Positions 18,345-30,600 of a stretch of DNA of 64,000 nt are shown here, piece by piece (position 1 is the stretch's first letter; each line of letters starts with the position of its first letter). Under the pieces are notes generated by a model. That model did not search any database. It was given only the letters and a program-made list of their open reading frames with translations, and had not been told where the DNA came from. The stretch is from Xiphydria camelus (taxonomy: Eukaryota > Arthropoda > Insecta > Hymenoptera > Xiphydriidae). The stretch covers positions 13,963,712 to 14,027,711 of the forward strand of contig OY783201.1 of NCBI GenBank assembly GCA_963678675.1, written 5' to 3'. Both the position numbers and the translations under genes were made by a program.

Positions 18345-18600
18345 TCGGGGCCCCGATAGCCAGGTGGCTTCACAGTGGTGGCACTGTGGGACCACGCGGT
18401 GACTTTGAGAAACATCACAGTGATGTCTTGGTGCGTGCCCACTGGGGTACCACTGTGGCATCACGCAGTGTACAAAGTGGATAAAGTAGGATTTTGCAAA
18501 AGGATAAAATAGGATTTTGCACGCAGTGACTTTACCGAGGTTTTTCACTGTGTGCCCGTGTAGTGCCGCCGCCTGCCACCCGCCTAGTAGTGTCGCTTTT
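18065..18600. repeat. CCCCGATAGC terminal repeats, head-to-head
   Basis: One terminus ends GCTATCGGGG at 18344 and another starts CCCCGATAGCC at 18351, leaving only a few G/T bases between them. Both sides are built of CACTGTG/GTGAC motifs. The copies starting at 36649, 42075 and 46472 match either side. Confidence 0.65.
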
Positions 18601-18605
18601 TTTTT

Positions 18606-18712
18606 CACACCCTACCGGGATTTGGACCTGCGATCTTCAGGCTACGAGATGCTTCGAAACTGGGAATGCTTGCATTCTACCAATTGAGCCATCGACTCTT
18701 CAAGCGCGATGT
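18606..18712 (-). repeat. tRNA-like (SINE-head-like) segment, copy 1
   Basis: On the minus strand TGGCTCAATTGGTAGAATGC resembles a polymerase III A box and GGTCCAAATCC a B box. The T-stem does not pair well, so it is not a working tRNA gene. The same segment recurs at about 46748-46850, and a relative lies at 41005-41090, in each case beside the CCCCGATAGC repeat. Confidence 0.55.
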
Positions 18713-18736
18713 TGCTCCACTCCGGTCATAATCATC

Positions 18737-19196
18737 ATTTTATTAAATTTGCTGGTAATCAAATTATCCATTTACCACAAACTAATCATTTTTATAGCAT
18801 AGAAGTAATATAAAATCTCTTATTTCTTTTTTCAGGTATAGATAATCCTGACTTTTCTCTGTATCCGGAGGAAACATTGCAAAGGGCTTGGCTTAGAATA
18901 TATCTTCGTACGTACAATGAAGCCACAGATGTATCCGAAGATACTGTTACTAAACTTTAATCAAGGTTTAAGTTTCCTCCTTTATCTCATTTCTTCTGGG
19001 GTTGCTGGGCGCTTATACAGAGTGAACATTCAAATATCGACTTCGATTTTCTGGAGTAAGTTTATTTAATTATTATTAGATTGTAATCAGGATATTTTCA
19101 TTTTATAATATTCATATTTCATTTGATGATAATCGTTTTGATAATAGGTACGCTTCTTTCAGATTTAACGAACACTTCAAAATGAAGGACGAATGA
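18737..19196 (+). pseudogene. Ethanolamine kinase gene fragment, copy 1 (3' exons with introns)
   Basis: Starts inside an exon (HFIKFAG), passes an 80-bp intron (GTAATC...TTTTTTCAG), then an exon at 18836-19055 reading IDNPDFSLYPEETLQRAWLR, then SHFFWGCWALIQ and FDFLE, and a last piece from 19148 (YASFRFNEHFKMKDE) ending in TGA. These match the C-terminal part of choline/ethanolamine kinase, which phosphorylates ethanolamine in phosphatidylethanolamine synthesis (Drosophila easily shocked type). An in-frame TAA after VTKL and the missing catalytic N-terminus make it dead. Unlike copy 2, the start of the middle exon is still in frame. Confidence 0.8.
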
Positions 19197-20340
19197 ATGA
19201 ACATGGAGTATAAAATTTACGCCAGGACGAAATCACTCCATACAATGAAGAATTTTAATAATTCCCAACGATGTATTCTATATGATACTATTTAATTTTA
19301 CCAGCTTGTTAACTAGATTTCTCAAGGAAATTATCTCCTTTTATTCAGATTCATTATAACAGCAGTTGAAAAAAATTGCAAATGAAAATACTATGATATA
19401 ATAGCTTAAGTCGTACAGTATTTTATATAAATAATAAGATAATATACACATAATAGAATCATGTACATATTATATTACCAAATAAAAAAATGTTTTCTGT
19501 TATCCATCATGTTTTCCCCGCAATTTCTAAAAATTTCCTTTGACCCTTTTTAATGTTATCATCGGAATTAATAGTTCAGTTTTTTCTCCGTACTAGTACT
19601 TAAACCTTTGCCAGTAAACAATATTTGTTAGAGCAAATTTAGCATATTTTAAAATATCCTTCAATGCCTCAGAATAGAAATGAATCGGTGAATCCAAGAA
19701 CAGTATAAGTCCAAAAAATGGCGTTTTGAGTTAAGATAGATAGCCAAAATGTTTAAGATTCTAAGCTCCATATATTGTCAAGAACCGATTCCTATCAGTC
19801 ATAAGAAAATCCACGTATTTAGCATCTCTCATTACAGTTTTCAAGAGCTTGAAATGATGGCCATTAACTCATTGTGAAGTTATTATGTTTTTTCATTTTT
19901 TCACGAAACTATCTTTATGCATTTGTACTGTTCTTGGACTCACCGATTCAAATAGAGTGCGTCTCGCGCCTTACTACGCATGTGCTAGAAAATCGTTCCA
20001 ACTCAGAACTAGGGACTGAAATTAACGTTCGAGAACAGTTCGCAGTTGTAACGCTCTTTGGAATCGTTCCAGAACTAGTTCTGTGTTTGTTGGAACGGCT
20101 GGGTCAGACTGCGCACACTCCGTCGAGTTAAGAACTAGTCCTCGTGTTAGTTGGAACGAACCTACTGACTGCTCTCGAAGGTTCTCATTAAATTTTGTAA
20201 AATAATTTGATATTTTTCTTTTTCAAAATAAATGTCAACATAATCACGTAACATAAACAAAGAATTTGTAAATAAAAGTAGTTTTAAAAGTGCAAGTGCA
20301 ATAAACCCAATTCATAAGTGATGAATATCGGTATCGAAGA
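19197..20340. repeat. Non-coding flank duplicated together with the ethanolamine kinase fragment
   Basis: Nearly the same sequence follows copy 2 at 48912-50060, with AATAAA-containing stretches and a block rich in GGAACG/GTTCCA motifs (20000-20150). The shared match ends near 20340. It is probably the kinase 3' UTR and downstream DNA. No gene is seen. Confidence 0.7.
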
Positions 20341-20404
20341 TATCTTATCAATTCTAGGAGTCAAAAATTCCGCCAGTGGATGGAGAAGCGGTATTGAAAG
20401 CAGG

Positions 20405-20705
20405 CTTGTATTTTCCTGCGGAATCAAAAAGAGAAACCAAAATGCAGTGAAAATCATCGCTTCTTGCGTACAATCGTCACATGGTACTATTTGCCGTACT
20501 GATTTATGTACAGAAGCGTTGCAAAAACATGTTTGCGTCTTCCTCTGGCCCAGCTGCACTTGCACGTTACTTCTTTATTGTTGTTTACCAGTAAGATGTT
20601 CACTTCAACTTCGTGATGAGCACTTGTTACATGTGACGATTGTATGCAAGAAGCGACGATTTTCGTTGCATTTTCCTTTCTCTTTTTGATTCCGCAGGAA
20701 AACAT
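20405..20705. repeat. Fold-back sequence with ~75-bp arms
   Basis: TTTTCCTGCGGAATCAAAAA at about 20409 and its complement ending at about 20703 pair over roughly 75 bases, with a loop of about 150. No transposase is present. Confidence 0.65.
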
Positions 20706-23300
20706 AGTCCAGTCATTGAAGTCCTGAATTAGAAATAATTAAAGAGGATCTGAATTTTTTACAGTAGGTACTGTTTGCACCCTACAACAACTTCCTGATA
20801 TTTTGAAGGATCATCCCCGGTCGGATTGTTTAAAAAAGAAATGTAAACAAAAAAAAAAGATTTTTTGAGAATATCTCTTCAACTTTCAAGAATAACGAGA
20901 AAATCTCCAAATAAGAGTTGTAAACAATCGGATTTATAATAAAAAAGTCTTAGTGAAATTTTTACCTATATGCAATAGGGAAGCGGCAAAATGCGTTCAA
21001 AGTTTACGCACCACCTAAGGGAGCATGCTGCGCTTAAAAAATTCATAAGAAATCGAAAAATTACTCTTTTTCGATGATTTTTTTTTAAATCGCATATACA
21101 GGAGTAGACCTACATTTTGAGCGATATAGAAAAAAAATTAATGCATTATTAATGCGATTATTGATTATTTTAGATTTTAAACCGATTCTTTTCACTGAAA
21201 ACATTGGGGAACAATTTTTTTTCTTTTAACTTGGTATTCGTTAGATTATTATCTAAAAAAAAGTCCTCTACGGCTTCGCACTGAATACCTTCTGTGTGGA
21301 GATATAATATAATATAATACAACTGATTGTCTGGTGAGTGGCAGTCCTGAATGAAATCTGTGGCCGCACCACTGTACTGGGGACCGACAGAGAACGCGCA
21401 TATATTCCCGACTCTCTCTTAGTCATAAACGCGTTCTGCACTGCGCGAAGCCGTCTGTGCCTCTACCAAGGAGTAGGTGTTCAACTACCTGCTCTTTACC
21501 TCTGTAGACCTTCGGCACGCTGCCAAAAAGTGCAATGGTAGTATCATGTATGCCCTTTGAGGTTTCGGTAATAATGCATATGCTGATAAATGACCAAGCA
21601 AAATTGACAGGTCCCCGTGGAACTTGTGTTGGAGAAGTTAATTACTTATTGCAAAAAAAAATCGCATCTTGCAATGATAGTATCACGTATGCCGAGCATG
21701 TGAAACGATATTTCATAGAAAAAATAATATATATTGAAGAGAGAGAGAGAACGATCGGCATACGTGTATCGCAGGGACTAAGGGTCGGTATATTCTCTAA
21801 AAAGTGTTGTAAATTCAGAATTTTTTAAATGATCATATCACATATCATGTCCAACTACCTACTCTTAACCTCTACTGCGCCATGAGGACGACAGAGGTGG
21901 GAGCTAAACAGTATTGCTCTCTGTTGAAACACGTAGTGCGTGCTAGCGACGAATAAACGTTGTTGGAGCAATGCAGGCAATTTGTTAGTGTATAGTAATA
22001 TCCATTTTATTAAGGAAGAAAATTCTTTTATTTTGTGGGTGATTGTAAATTTTTTTTTCTATTTTTACAATACCTTTAATTCAGAATTATCTTCTACAGG
22101 TGTCATCGAAATACTCCTGAAATGTTGAATCATACAGTTTTTTATTTGGGCACAGAAGTTTTTAACGTTTAATAGAAAATTTCAAAAATAATACAAAAAT
22201 TATAAATACCTATTATTATAACATATATACTTAAACTTGTTAATCCATATCTTTTCAAATATGATTATAAATAATTGAATTTTTTTCAATACAGCATTTT
22301 TAGAAATTTCAAAAAGAATCAAAATCAATATCATTATCTATATCATCTTCTTCGAAGTCATAATGTTAATGTTTTCACAAATTATTACGAGGAATTTGCA
22401 TTTCTTAATATTCAAGAAAACCCACACAGAGGTATTGAAGGATAAAAATATGTACTTTTTCATATGGTATATGGTAAATGGATTTTAAAACCTTCCAGAA
22501 AGTATTATATATTTCTTCTGACATCTGGAAATGAGCAGTTTTCATGTATTTCATGTACTTCTTACTTCGCCTTTAGGCCGAGATCAGTATTTCAAAAAAT
22601 TAGATGCAAACAAAAATTTTTCTTCAAAACGAAATCATGTTCTTCAATTTCTATTTCGCCATTTTATTATACGTAAGAAGCAAAACAACATATATATATT
22701 GAAACTTTTACTGCAGTTCTCTTCGTTTTCGAGATAGCTCTAAAGAGGTTCAACTTTGTGGGGCTGCTTGACTCCCTTAAACCAGAATTCAGTAGCTATA
22801 AAGAAAATAGAGGTCTTATTTTTTTGGTACTCATTGTCAGCCAAGTCTCATTCATATCGAGACTTTGCGAGGCTTCTTTGTTAGATTTCACACTGAGGTT
22901 GTCCATACCCCATGTTTGTTTTATACGATAACCATTGGTATTCTGTACGGTCTAGCGTATTCCTACAAAGATATTCCTGAAGGGGAAGGGATGTGGCCCC
23001 CCCCCCCCGCCCCACCCCACACCACCACCGGGTCATTGGACCTCGAGTAATTTGGGAAATTCCGATAATTTCGAGTTGAAAAACGCTTGGGGTATGAGAT
23101 ACCTCATATGCAGTATAAGGGTTAAATCAGTAGCATTGAAATAGTGATTGAAAATATGAATTTATAGTAGGCATTCATTTTTCATAATGCCTACTCGAAT
23201 GAACACCTGAAGCATTGCTATCAGAGTTAAATACATAAAAACTCTATGTAAGTGCAATATTACTCGGTTTACAATCAGGGATATTTAGGATAAAAAACTT
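20706..23300. other. AT-rich region without recognisable genes
   Basis: Short frames only, none resembling a known protein. It contains a C-rich run (about 22998-23033) and an (AG)n stretch near 21740. I see no tRNA, repeat array or coding signal. Confidence 0.6.
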
Positions 23301-23301
23301 C

Positions 23302-23490
23302 TGAGACAGCACAGAGCCAAAAGACGACTTCTTGTCGTCTTTAAGACGTCTTATGACCCACTTTCGGACTACTTTTACCATTGAAAGGCTTTTTCAAGAC
23401 GACTTCCAACTAAAAGGCATCTGAAAGTGGGACATAAGACGTCTTGAAAGTGACTTAGAGACGTTTTTTAGCTTGTGTGCTGTCTGGGTT
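23302..23490. mobile_element. Small fold-back element (AGACAGCACA ends)
   Basis: Left AGACAGCACAGAGCCAAAA and right ...TTAGCTTGTGTGCTGTCT are inverted copies, as are the inner AAGACGTCTTATG...CCCACTTTC and GAAAGTGGGACATAAGACGT. About 190 bp with nothing coding. Confidence 0.65.
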
Positions 23491-23825
23491 ATTGTCCAGA
23501 AGGAAGGATCAAATAAATTGGGTTCAGGTTAACCGATTGATTTCTATTATATTGCATGGGGGAGTCACGATGTTTTAGAAATTAGTCACGACGTAGAGGT
23601 AAGTGTAGATATCAAGTAGGACCTATAAATAAGAATCCTCTCTCTCTACGTCGGTGCTGCAACTCCAAATGGTGTAAAAAGCAATCCCGGCTCTCTAAAT
23701 ATAGGGGAATCACGTATTCAACCAATTATTATTAGGCACCCGAGAGCCGTAAGTTCTAATAATTAAACCGCGAAACATAAAATATCTCATTTCATGGAGA
23801 ATATACGTACACGAATACCTTCATA

Positions 23826-23960
23826 AATAAAAACACGTGCGCCAGTGCGCATTTGTATTTATGACTGTGATACTATTAAACGGTACGAACCGTTGTGTCT
23901 AATTCAAAAAGCGCATTTAGTTTACTCTCTCTTAACTCTACCATCGGTACTGTTTCAATT
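23826..23960. repeat. Repeat containing GCGCATTTGTATTTAT and ACGGTACGAACCG
   Basis: The same string occurs at about 24446-24491 plus 25545-25625 (split by the retroposon tail) and inverted at about 25648-25711, so it is a repeat family with at least three copies here. Confidence 0.6.
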
Positions 23961-24492
23961 ACTATTATCTCATTATTTATGAACTTTTGACCTATATCGA
24001 TATGACTTTTCTATGTATGGTGGGAGAAGGAAATTCTTCGAAACCACCGAGCTGGAGCATGAAACTTGGCGCCGGGAGAGTACGCAGATTCAGCGCCGTT
24101 CGGTTGGTGCTATCCCCGAAGAAGTACACGTGCACCGCAACAGTCGAATTTATTGCGGGTCTGCACTTTGTCCGAGGAGAGCATAAAAGGCAGAGGGTTT
24201 CTGTTGCCTCCCGCGAGGCTCCTGAAATCTGAGCACGCGGTCGAGGCCCTTCGCTTGCGACCCGGCGCCTATCACTCTCGCTAGACATTTAGCCGGTCAA
24301 ATAGACTGAAATTTCTATGGCAGTAAATTTTTATCGTGTATCCACTGCAATCTAGCTAGATTTATTTTTCTCAACCGAGATTCTAGACTAACTCTCGCTA
24401 GATTGTTCTCAATGCTGTGTCCACTTGAGTAAATCTAGCTGAAAACGAAAGAACACGTTCGCCAGTGCGCATTTGTATTTATAATTATGATA

Positions 24493-25541
24493 CTACTAGC
24501 AGCCCGCCCCGGCTTCGCACGGGTAGATTGTGGATTGATTTTGTCCGTCCACCATTGTTTAAATACATTTTTAATACAAAACTTTTCGTATTTTTCCCGG
24601 GCTACGCAATGGTCATATTGGATTTGACCTTAACCATGAGCTTCAAGGTTATATCGAGGTCAAATTAATTTTTTTTCACGTTCAAATGTGTCCTTGACCA
24701 TTTTTTTCATGTCACCTTTATTGTCAGCGGAGGTCAAATTTAGGTCAAGTATAGTTCGACTTTTTGAACACCCTGTATAAGATTTACTAACTCAAACCTT
24801 CGCGGATATGCGTCCAACTGTTCCCCAAATTTTCATCGCAATCGGATGAACGGTTTAGGAAGGCATAATAATCATCCGTACCGGTACTTTTTGAACACCC
24901 TGTATAATATTTACTAACTCAAAAACCTTTGCGAGCATGCGTCCAACCATTCCCCAACTTTTCATCGCAATCGGATGAACGGTTTAGGAAGGCATAATAA
25001 TCATCAGTACCAGTACTTTTTGAACACCTTTTATAAGATTTACTAACTCAGAAACCTTCGCGGACATGCGTCCAACCATTCCCCAACTTTTCATCGCAAT
25101 CGGATGAACGGTTTAGGAAGGCATAATAATCATCAGTACCGGTACTTCTTGAACACCTTTTATAAGATTTACTAACAATAAGAAACCTTCGTGGGCATGC
25201 GTCCAACCATTCCCCAAAGTTTCATCGCAATCGGATGAACGGTTTAGGAAGGCATTTGATATTACCTTAAAGGTCACGGTCAAGGTCAAATCCAATACGA
25301 CCACTGGGTAGCCAAGGGAAAATTCTTAAAGTTTTGTATTAAACATTTTTCTCTAAAATGTTTTCCCGCTGAGATAATCGGCCGTACCGGGACTTTTTGA
25401 ACACCCTGTATAAGATTTACTAACTCAGAAACCATCGCAGGCATGCGTCCAACCATTTCCCAAAATTTAGGAAGGCATACGAGACATACATACAGACAGA
25501 CAGACAGACAGACAAACATTCATTTTTATATATATAGATAG
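24493..25541. mobile_element. Retroposon 3' tail with ~127-bp tandem units (RTE-like)
   Basis: Begins AGCAGCCCGCCCCGGCTTCG, a start I recognise from dispersed insect retroposons. It contains about four or five diverged units of ~127 bp marked by TTTTTGAACACCCTGTATAAG and CGCAATCGGATGAACGG, and ends in a GACA run and ATTTTTATATATATAGAT. It splits an older repeat between 24491 and 25542. No intact reverse transcriptase is present. Confidence 0.65.
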
Positions 25542-26384
25542 ATTAAACGGTACAAACTGTTGTGTCTAATTCAAAAAGCGCATTTAGTTTACTCTCTCTT
25601 AACTCTGCCATCAGTCGCTGTTCCGTCTCGCGATAAACGGAATTCGACAGAACGGTTCGTACCGTTTAATGGTATCACAGTCATAAATACAAATGCGCAA
25701 TGGCGCACGTATTCTTTCAACGGATGCGTGGTCCATCCTTCCTATCGCATACTTTCTACAAAGAAGAATTTCGATGTTTCACATCTAACAGTTTTCCTAT
25801 ACAAACGGTATTTAAATGTTATTTTTAAACGTGCTAACCAATGATCAATCAATCCTCATGCTTTTATTAATGAGGGTAAATACTGCTTCGTACACCGATA
25901 CAGTGAGCGTGTAGTAGTAAGTGGCTAGTGGTAAGTGTGTAGTAAGCTAGGTTTCAGTGAAAGGGGACCATCGAGTCGTGGCGGAGAGAGCCGATGCGTC
26001 CCGAGTTAGGCCAGGCGAACGTTGGGACGCAGTTCAGTGAGGAGACGCAGGGTGACCGTTGCCTCTATATCTATATATAGAATAGATATAGATATAGGGG
26101 CAATGTTCAACGTTCGCCTGGCCTTAGCGTATTTAACCACTCCAGCGACGTTTCACGAGCAGCCGGTCTCACCCCCGAAGCGCGGCATAAGATGTTTCAC
26201 ATCAAAAGAGCCATATGAAGACGAAGCTCGCGATCTAAACTATCGTTCTAGGATCAAAAGTGTAATCGAGACTGAGTGCTATGTGGAAACAAACAAACCT
26301 TGGCTACCTGCGAGTGGACCGGCCCGGTTGTCGGCTCCGTCGTCTCGCTAGTGAAGGTGAACCTTCGTTGTTCGACTCCGTATT
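25542..26384. other. Repeat remnants, no clear gene
   Basis: Holds the inverted copy of the 23.8-kb repeat, a fragment related to the TA elements at 42.6 and 45.8 kb (GTTATTTTTAAACGTGCTAACC near 25810), and an ATATAGAT-rich stretch near 26080. A 109-codon plus-strand frame at 26022 does not resemble a known protein. Confidence 0.45.
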
Positions 26385-28909
26385 AAGGTGCCGGTAAACA
26401 CGCGGGATTCGGCGAGTGCCGAGCAATGCTCGCCGATGTCAACGAGGCTTTAAGCGAATGCTCGGCGAATGCCGCATGTGTACACGGGTTGCTCGCTGTT
26501 TGCCGATGGCCAAATGTATTGTTCGCTTGGTTCCCGTTATCTAACAGGGTGGGTAGACATTCGGTACTCGGCGAACACCGAGCGACTGCTCGGCGAATCC
26601 CGAATGTGTACACGGGTTGCTCGCTACTCGCCGATGGCCGAATGTCGTGCTCGTCCAAGTATTCGCCGTTCCCGTAGTTTGTCGGTCTTTCGTGGCACAT
26701 CAAAGTAAACGAATAGTCGTAAACACACCCCACTCCATTATAATCGCCAATCTAGAGTTAATCCCACCGTCGGTCACAATAACAAGGCAGGCGGTCTGTA
26801 TCCGCGAATCTAGACTACTAATGAGTTCGCAGTCCCCCACCTTTCCCGCGTCGGACGAATGGTAATGAACCGTTTCTCGCAATACCCATTCAAATACTGA
26901 TATTGATGATACAGCATTGATTTTTTAAAAAGTTGGAGCATATGTGCACAGAAATTGAACAAGTTGCAGTTTGTTTTGAGAAGAAAAAAAATCTTTTCAG
27001 TCGGCCGGGATTTTGGTTGAAAGACTTGATATAACAATTTGCTTCGGTTTCGTTCCTTTCGATCGTATGCAGTGGCAAAATCTCCGAAAGTATTATATTT
27101 TTGAAATTTAATTTTATGCACTCTAGTGACATTCCATCAAAAATACAAACTTTCGAATGATTAGATTTTATTATTTGCTGAAAAGTGTTGTTTCCACATG
27201 CATGTACTCTTTGAATTGATCCCTTTTATATTCAGGTATACGGGTCACGGGGACCTTTAAATTGTCAGGCGCGAGCCTCGTAGACCGTCAGATAGTGACA
27301 GATTCTGGTGCCCCATTTTCGCATACATGCCTCGAAGAGGATTGAAAAGTACTTCGATGCTGAGTAGAATAAAGCGAAATTTACGAATGGCCCTTGGGGA
27401 TAACATATGGAAAATTCGATTTTTCTTAACAGAAATAAAAAGGTGTCTGTTGCCCATTTTCTCATGCATACCTTGTTCACTAAATGATTCAATAGAACCT
27501 GGCTTCGGAAAACCAAAGGTATGGGTGTTGCAGGTGGCTAAAGGGTTGAAATAAGGGCGTAATCTTGTAAGAAAAAATCGAGATTTTGAGTGATTTTCCC
27601 ACACATGCCTATTGGAAGTATGGAAACGTACATCGTAACTAGCACGAAAAAAATATTGACATGAGTGGCGCAAATAGATAAGTAGGTACATTTTGGAGTC
27701 GTAAAAGTTAACGGATATTTTTTCGACTTTCCAGTTATTTTGCCATGCATGCCTTTGAAACTATAGACTATTATTGATGTGTTAGACATTAAAATAAAAT
27801 TGGCATGTGGACGGAACGAAGACTTGAGTCGGAAAGTTGCAGGAAAATTGTATGCAAATGGCCGCTATTTTCCCACGCATGCCTTTTGACATATGCTTAA
27901 AAAAGTGATTTTAAGTGTATATAACGAAAGACTTGAGTGTCGGACGTGGCTATCATATTAATTATACATAATGTATTGAAAAAAGAGCTGACAGAAAAAT
28001 TCTAGACATTGCCGCCATTTTCCCACGCATGCCTTTTGACATATGCTTAGAAAAACTGGAGAATCGATGATGAAAGAGTACGAAACTGAACGTTTTGAAT
28101 TAAATAAGAAATACGTTTTTGACCCACTAGTAAGAAGTTCTTATCGCATGAAATACTTGATTACCCTACATGTCTCTTTGAAGGATTCTACAGGAAAAAA
28201 AAACGAAATCAACATTAGTAATCGACTAGATTGGTGATTATAATGAAGTGATAAGAACCGACCTTCCGAGTCCACACTGCTCGGCATTCGCCAAGTAGAG
28301 CTGTCGCTCGTTGCGACGCGTTAATTGCGACGTCCGATAATTAACCTTTCCAGGAAAGATTGACGGGGCTGCAAGCTCAATAACAGCCTAGATCATCGAA
28401 ACATACCACTCGTCTCGCTATTGCGACGGATGGCGGGATTAACTCTAAATTTAATTATCGCGATAATAATGAACGGTAAGAACCGATATAGACGTCCGCT
28501 TAAGGTGCGATGGAACATTGCTATTATAAAAATTGAAAAAATGTACTTGTAATATTAAATCGATGCGTATGGGAATAACGTTCAGTTATAACTAAAGAAG
28601 CACTGTGTAAACGCTGCATCCGAAGTATTCGTTCAGGATGCTCTCTCGACTTTTGCAAATAACTCCCAAACTCACATGCATTTTAAGAACATTGAAGAAG
28701 TTTGCACTTATTTATAAGCCTCAGGTAAGAACCGACCTTCCGAGTCCACACTACTCGGTCTTCGCCGGGTAGGGCTGTCCCTCGGTGGTCACCGAGCGGT
28801 CGCTCGGTATTCGCCAAATTCCGAATGTTCGGGCTCGACCTTAAAGCCTCGTTGACATCGACGAGCATTGCTCGGCACTCGCCGAATCCCGCGTGTTTAC
28901 CGGCACCTT
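26385..28909. mobile_element. 2.5-kb element with ~68-bp inverted ends
   Basis: AAGGTGCCGGTAAACACGCG at the left is repeated inverted at the right end (about 28842-28909). CTCGGCGAATxCCGA motifs recur inside both ends. The middle holds about six diverged copies, at roughly 140-bp spacing, of ATTTTCCCACGCATGCCTTT (27315 to 28016). There is no coding frame of note, so it is non-autonomous or of another nature. Confidence 0.6.
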
Positions 28910-29080
28910 TAGACTTCACGCCTCGCGAAAATACACCTGAAGTCATCGTGCCGATGTATTGTAGTATGTATGATCGTATCACATGCTATGTGCGAAGGTG
29001 TTGTCCGCGTAGGATGCAATAATTTCAACAAATTATTGGTACGAAATATCGACTCATTCCGAAAATTTCTCATTCATTAC

Positions 29081-29488
29081 CTCTGCAAGGTTTCACCGGA
29101 ACTCTGTAACTCGGCCCGGCGCATTCACCGCAAGGACTGCCGGAAGTGTCGCTACCAGACCCCTGTCGATTGGAACGAAGCTTGCTCTCGGCCTCTGCGA
29201 TGCTCGGTAAGTATCGCTGCTTGTGCCACCTCGGGGTCTTCGACCTGAATGCGCCGATGTCAATGAGTAGGGAAAGAGTGAAAGTGAGTTCCACTTCAAC
29301 GAAAGAAAAAAATATTTACCTCTCGTAATCCACGCTGGATCTCTCGTATTCGATTGTGTTGATATCCTCGTTCTCCAAATGACCAAAGGTCTTGAATTGC
29401 ATGGGGTAATCCAGCGTGGCTGTAGTTACGGACCGGTTCTCCCGGCCCGATACGCTGAACGTAGCGTAGGGACTTATCTCGTACATTT
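29081..29488 (-). CDS. Two spliced exons of a host gene, possibly a Dscam-type receptor tail
   Basis: Exon 29320-29488 follows a TTGCAG acceptor, reads EMYEISPYATFSVSG... and LDYPMQFKTFGHLENEDIN, and ends at an AG|GTAAAT donor. Exon 29081-29244 follows CATTCAG, reads SKTPRWHKQRYLPSIAEAES, then GSGSDTSGSP, and ends at a GAG|GTAATG donor. The frame joins exactly across the intron (phase 2 to phase 2), which strongly supports real coding exons. The SPYATF and MQFKTFGH motifs remind me of the cytoplasmic tail of Dscam-family neuronal adhesion receptors; that identification is from memory and moderate. Flanking exons are not located and may lie beyond the surrounding repeats. Confidence 0.55.
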
Positions 29489-29559
29489 CTGCAACGCGTG
29501 CCAGTGTAATTGCCCATCGTGAAAACTTCTATGCGGTTGTAGCATCCCTCATGGAAAAA

Positions 29560-30040
29560 TTTCTCTAACAAATTTCTGAAAAACTGAGATATTTGGACTT
29601 TTTCTGATTTTCTGTAGTAATTGGAGCATTCTCAGACGTTATTAGGGTAGCATCACAGTTTCTCAGAGAAAATCAGAGAAATATTTTTGAACATTTATAA
29701 GTTTTGTAAAAATACGTAGACATTTTTAGAATTTTTCCGAAATTTTGCAGAACTATAAATTTATCTATATATTTGTCAGTATGTATTAGACTTTCTAATC
29801 TTCCGTTAGGCGCGTCAGCTGATGAGACGCCCATATTCGCTATCTGTCTGTCAGACCCATATCAGTAAATCTTATTTTTTATAATTATAACGCGTTTAAA
29901 ATAAAATTAAATGATCAACAATAACTTCCTTTTCTGCGTTATACACAGTGCTTTAAAATAACTAATTTACAACTTTATTTAGACAAATTAAAAAAATGAA
30001 AAACAGTTTTAACCGGGGTATACGTTCCAATTTATTCCAC
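29560..30040. other. AT-rich intergenic or intronic sequence
   Basis: TTTCTCAGAGAAA-type short inverted motifs (29570-29680) and simple AT-rich DNA. No gene is seen. Confidence 0.5.
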
Positions 30041-30044
30041 CTGG

Positions 30045-30600
30045 TAAAACATACCATTTAAGCTGTTCGAGTTACTCCATTGGACTTCCATTAATAACAA
30101 ATAGGGAAAAGGTTCTCTTGAGTTCTCTCGATGAATTGCCATTGTGGGCAAATATTGATAACAAGTACCGAAATTTACCACTGCTATGTCCCAGTGATTT
30201 ACCAGTAGATTTCTCTTTTAATAGCTAATGGGAGAAATGCCAGTAATAACGAATGGGACCTTTTGAATGTTCCCAGTTGTTTGCCACTGGACCCCATTAG
30301 TAACCCCATTGAAACAAAATACCACTTAAATATTCCCAGTTATTTAGCATTGGACTCCCATTAGTAAACATTGGAATACAATAACATTTGAATGTTCCCA
30401 GTAACTTGAAATTGGTCTTCCATTGGTAACGAATGGGAATATACATACCTTTCAATATTTCCCACTGGTTTACCAGTGGGGTCCCATTTATATTGAATGG
30501 TAGAAAGTGCTAGTATATTTTTTCCTCTGAATTTCCATTGCGATCCCATTAATTACCTTTAGGTCCCATTCATTACCATTAAACACTCAATGGAAAACTT
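30045..30600. repeat. Degenerate tandem array based on CCCATTxGTAAC / AATGGGA
   Basis: Motifs of the type CCAGTTATTTACCATTGGACTCCCATTA recur about every 70 bases through this stretch, diverged and partly inverted (CCATT/AATGG). No coding frame runs through it. Confidence 0.6.

Noticed and set aside
18065..18608. Frames of 97-140 codons on both strands
   Set aside because: They lie in the CACTGTG-rich terminal repeats and recur in every copy of it; no protein similarity.
18606..18712. A functional tRNA gene
   Set aside because: A and B boxes are present, but the T-stem and acceptor do not pair, and the segment is repeated within a mobile element.
26022..26351. 109-codon frame as a gene
   Set aside because: No domain, crosses a simple repeat, no promoter or splice support.
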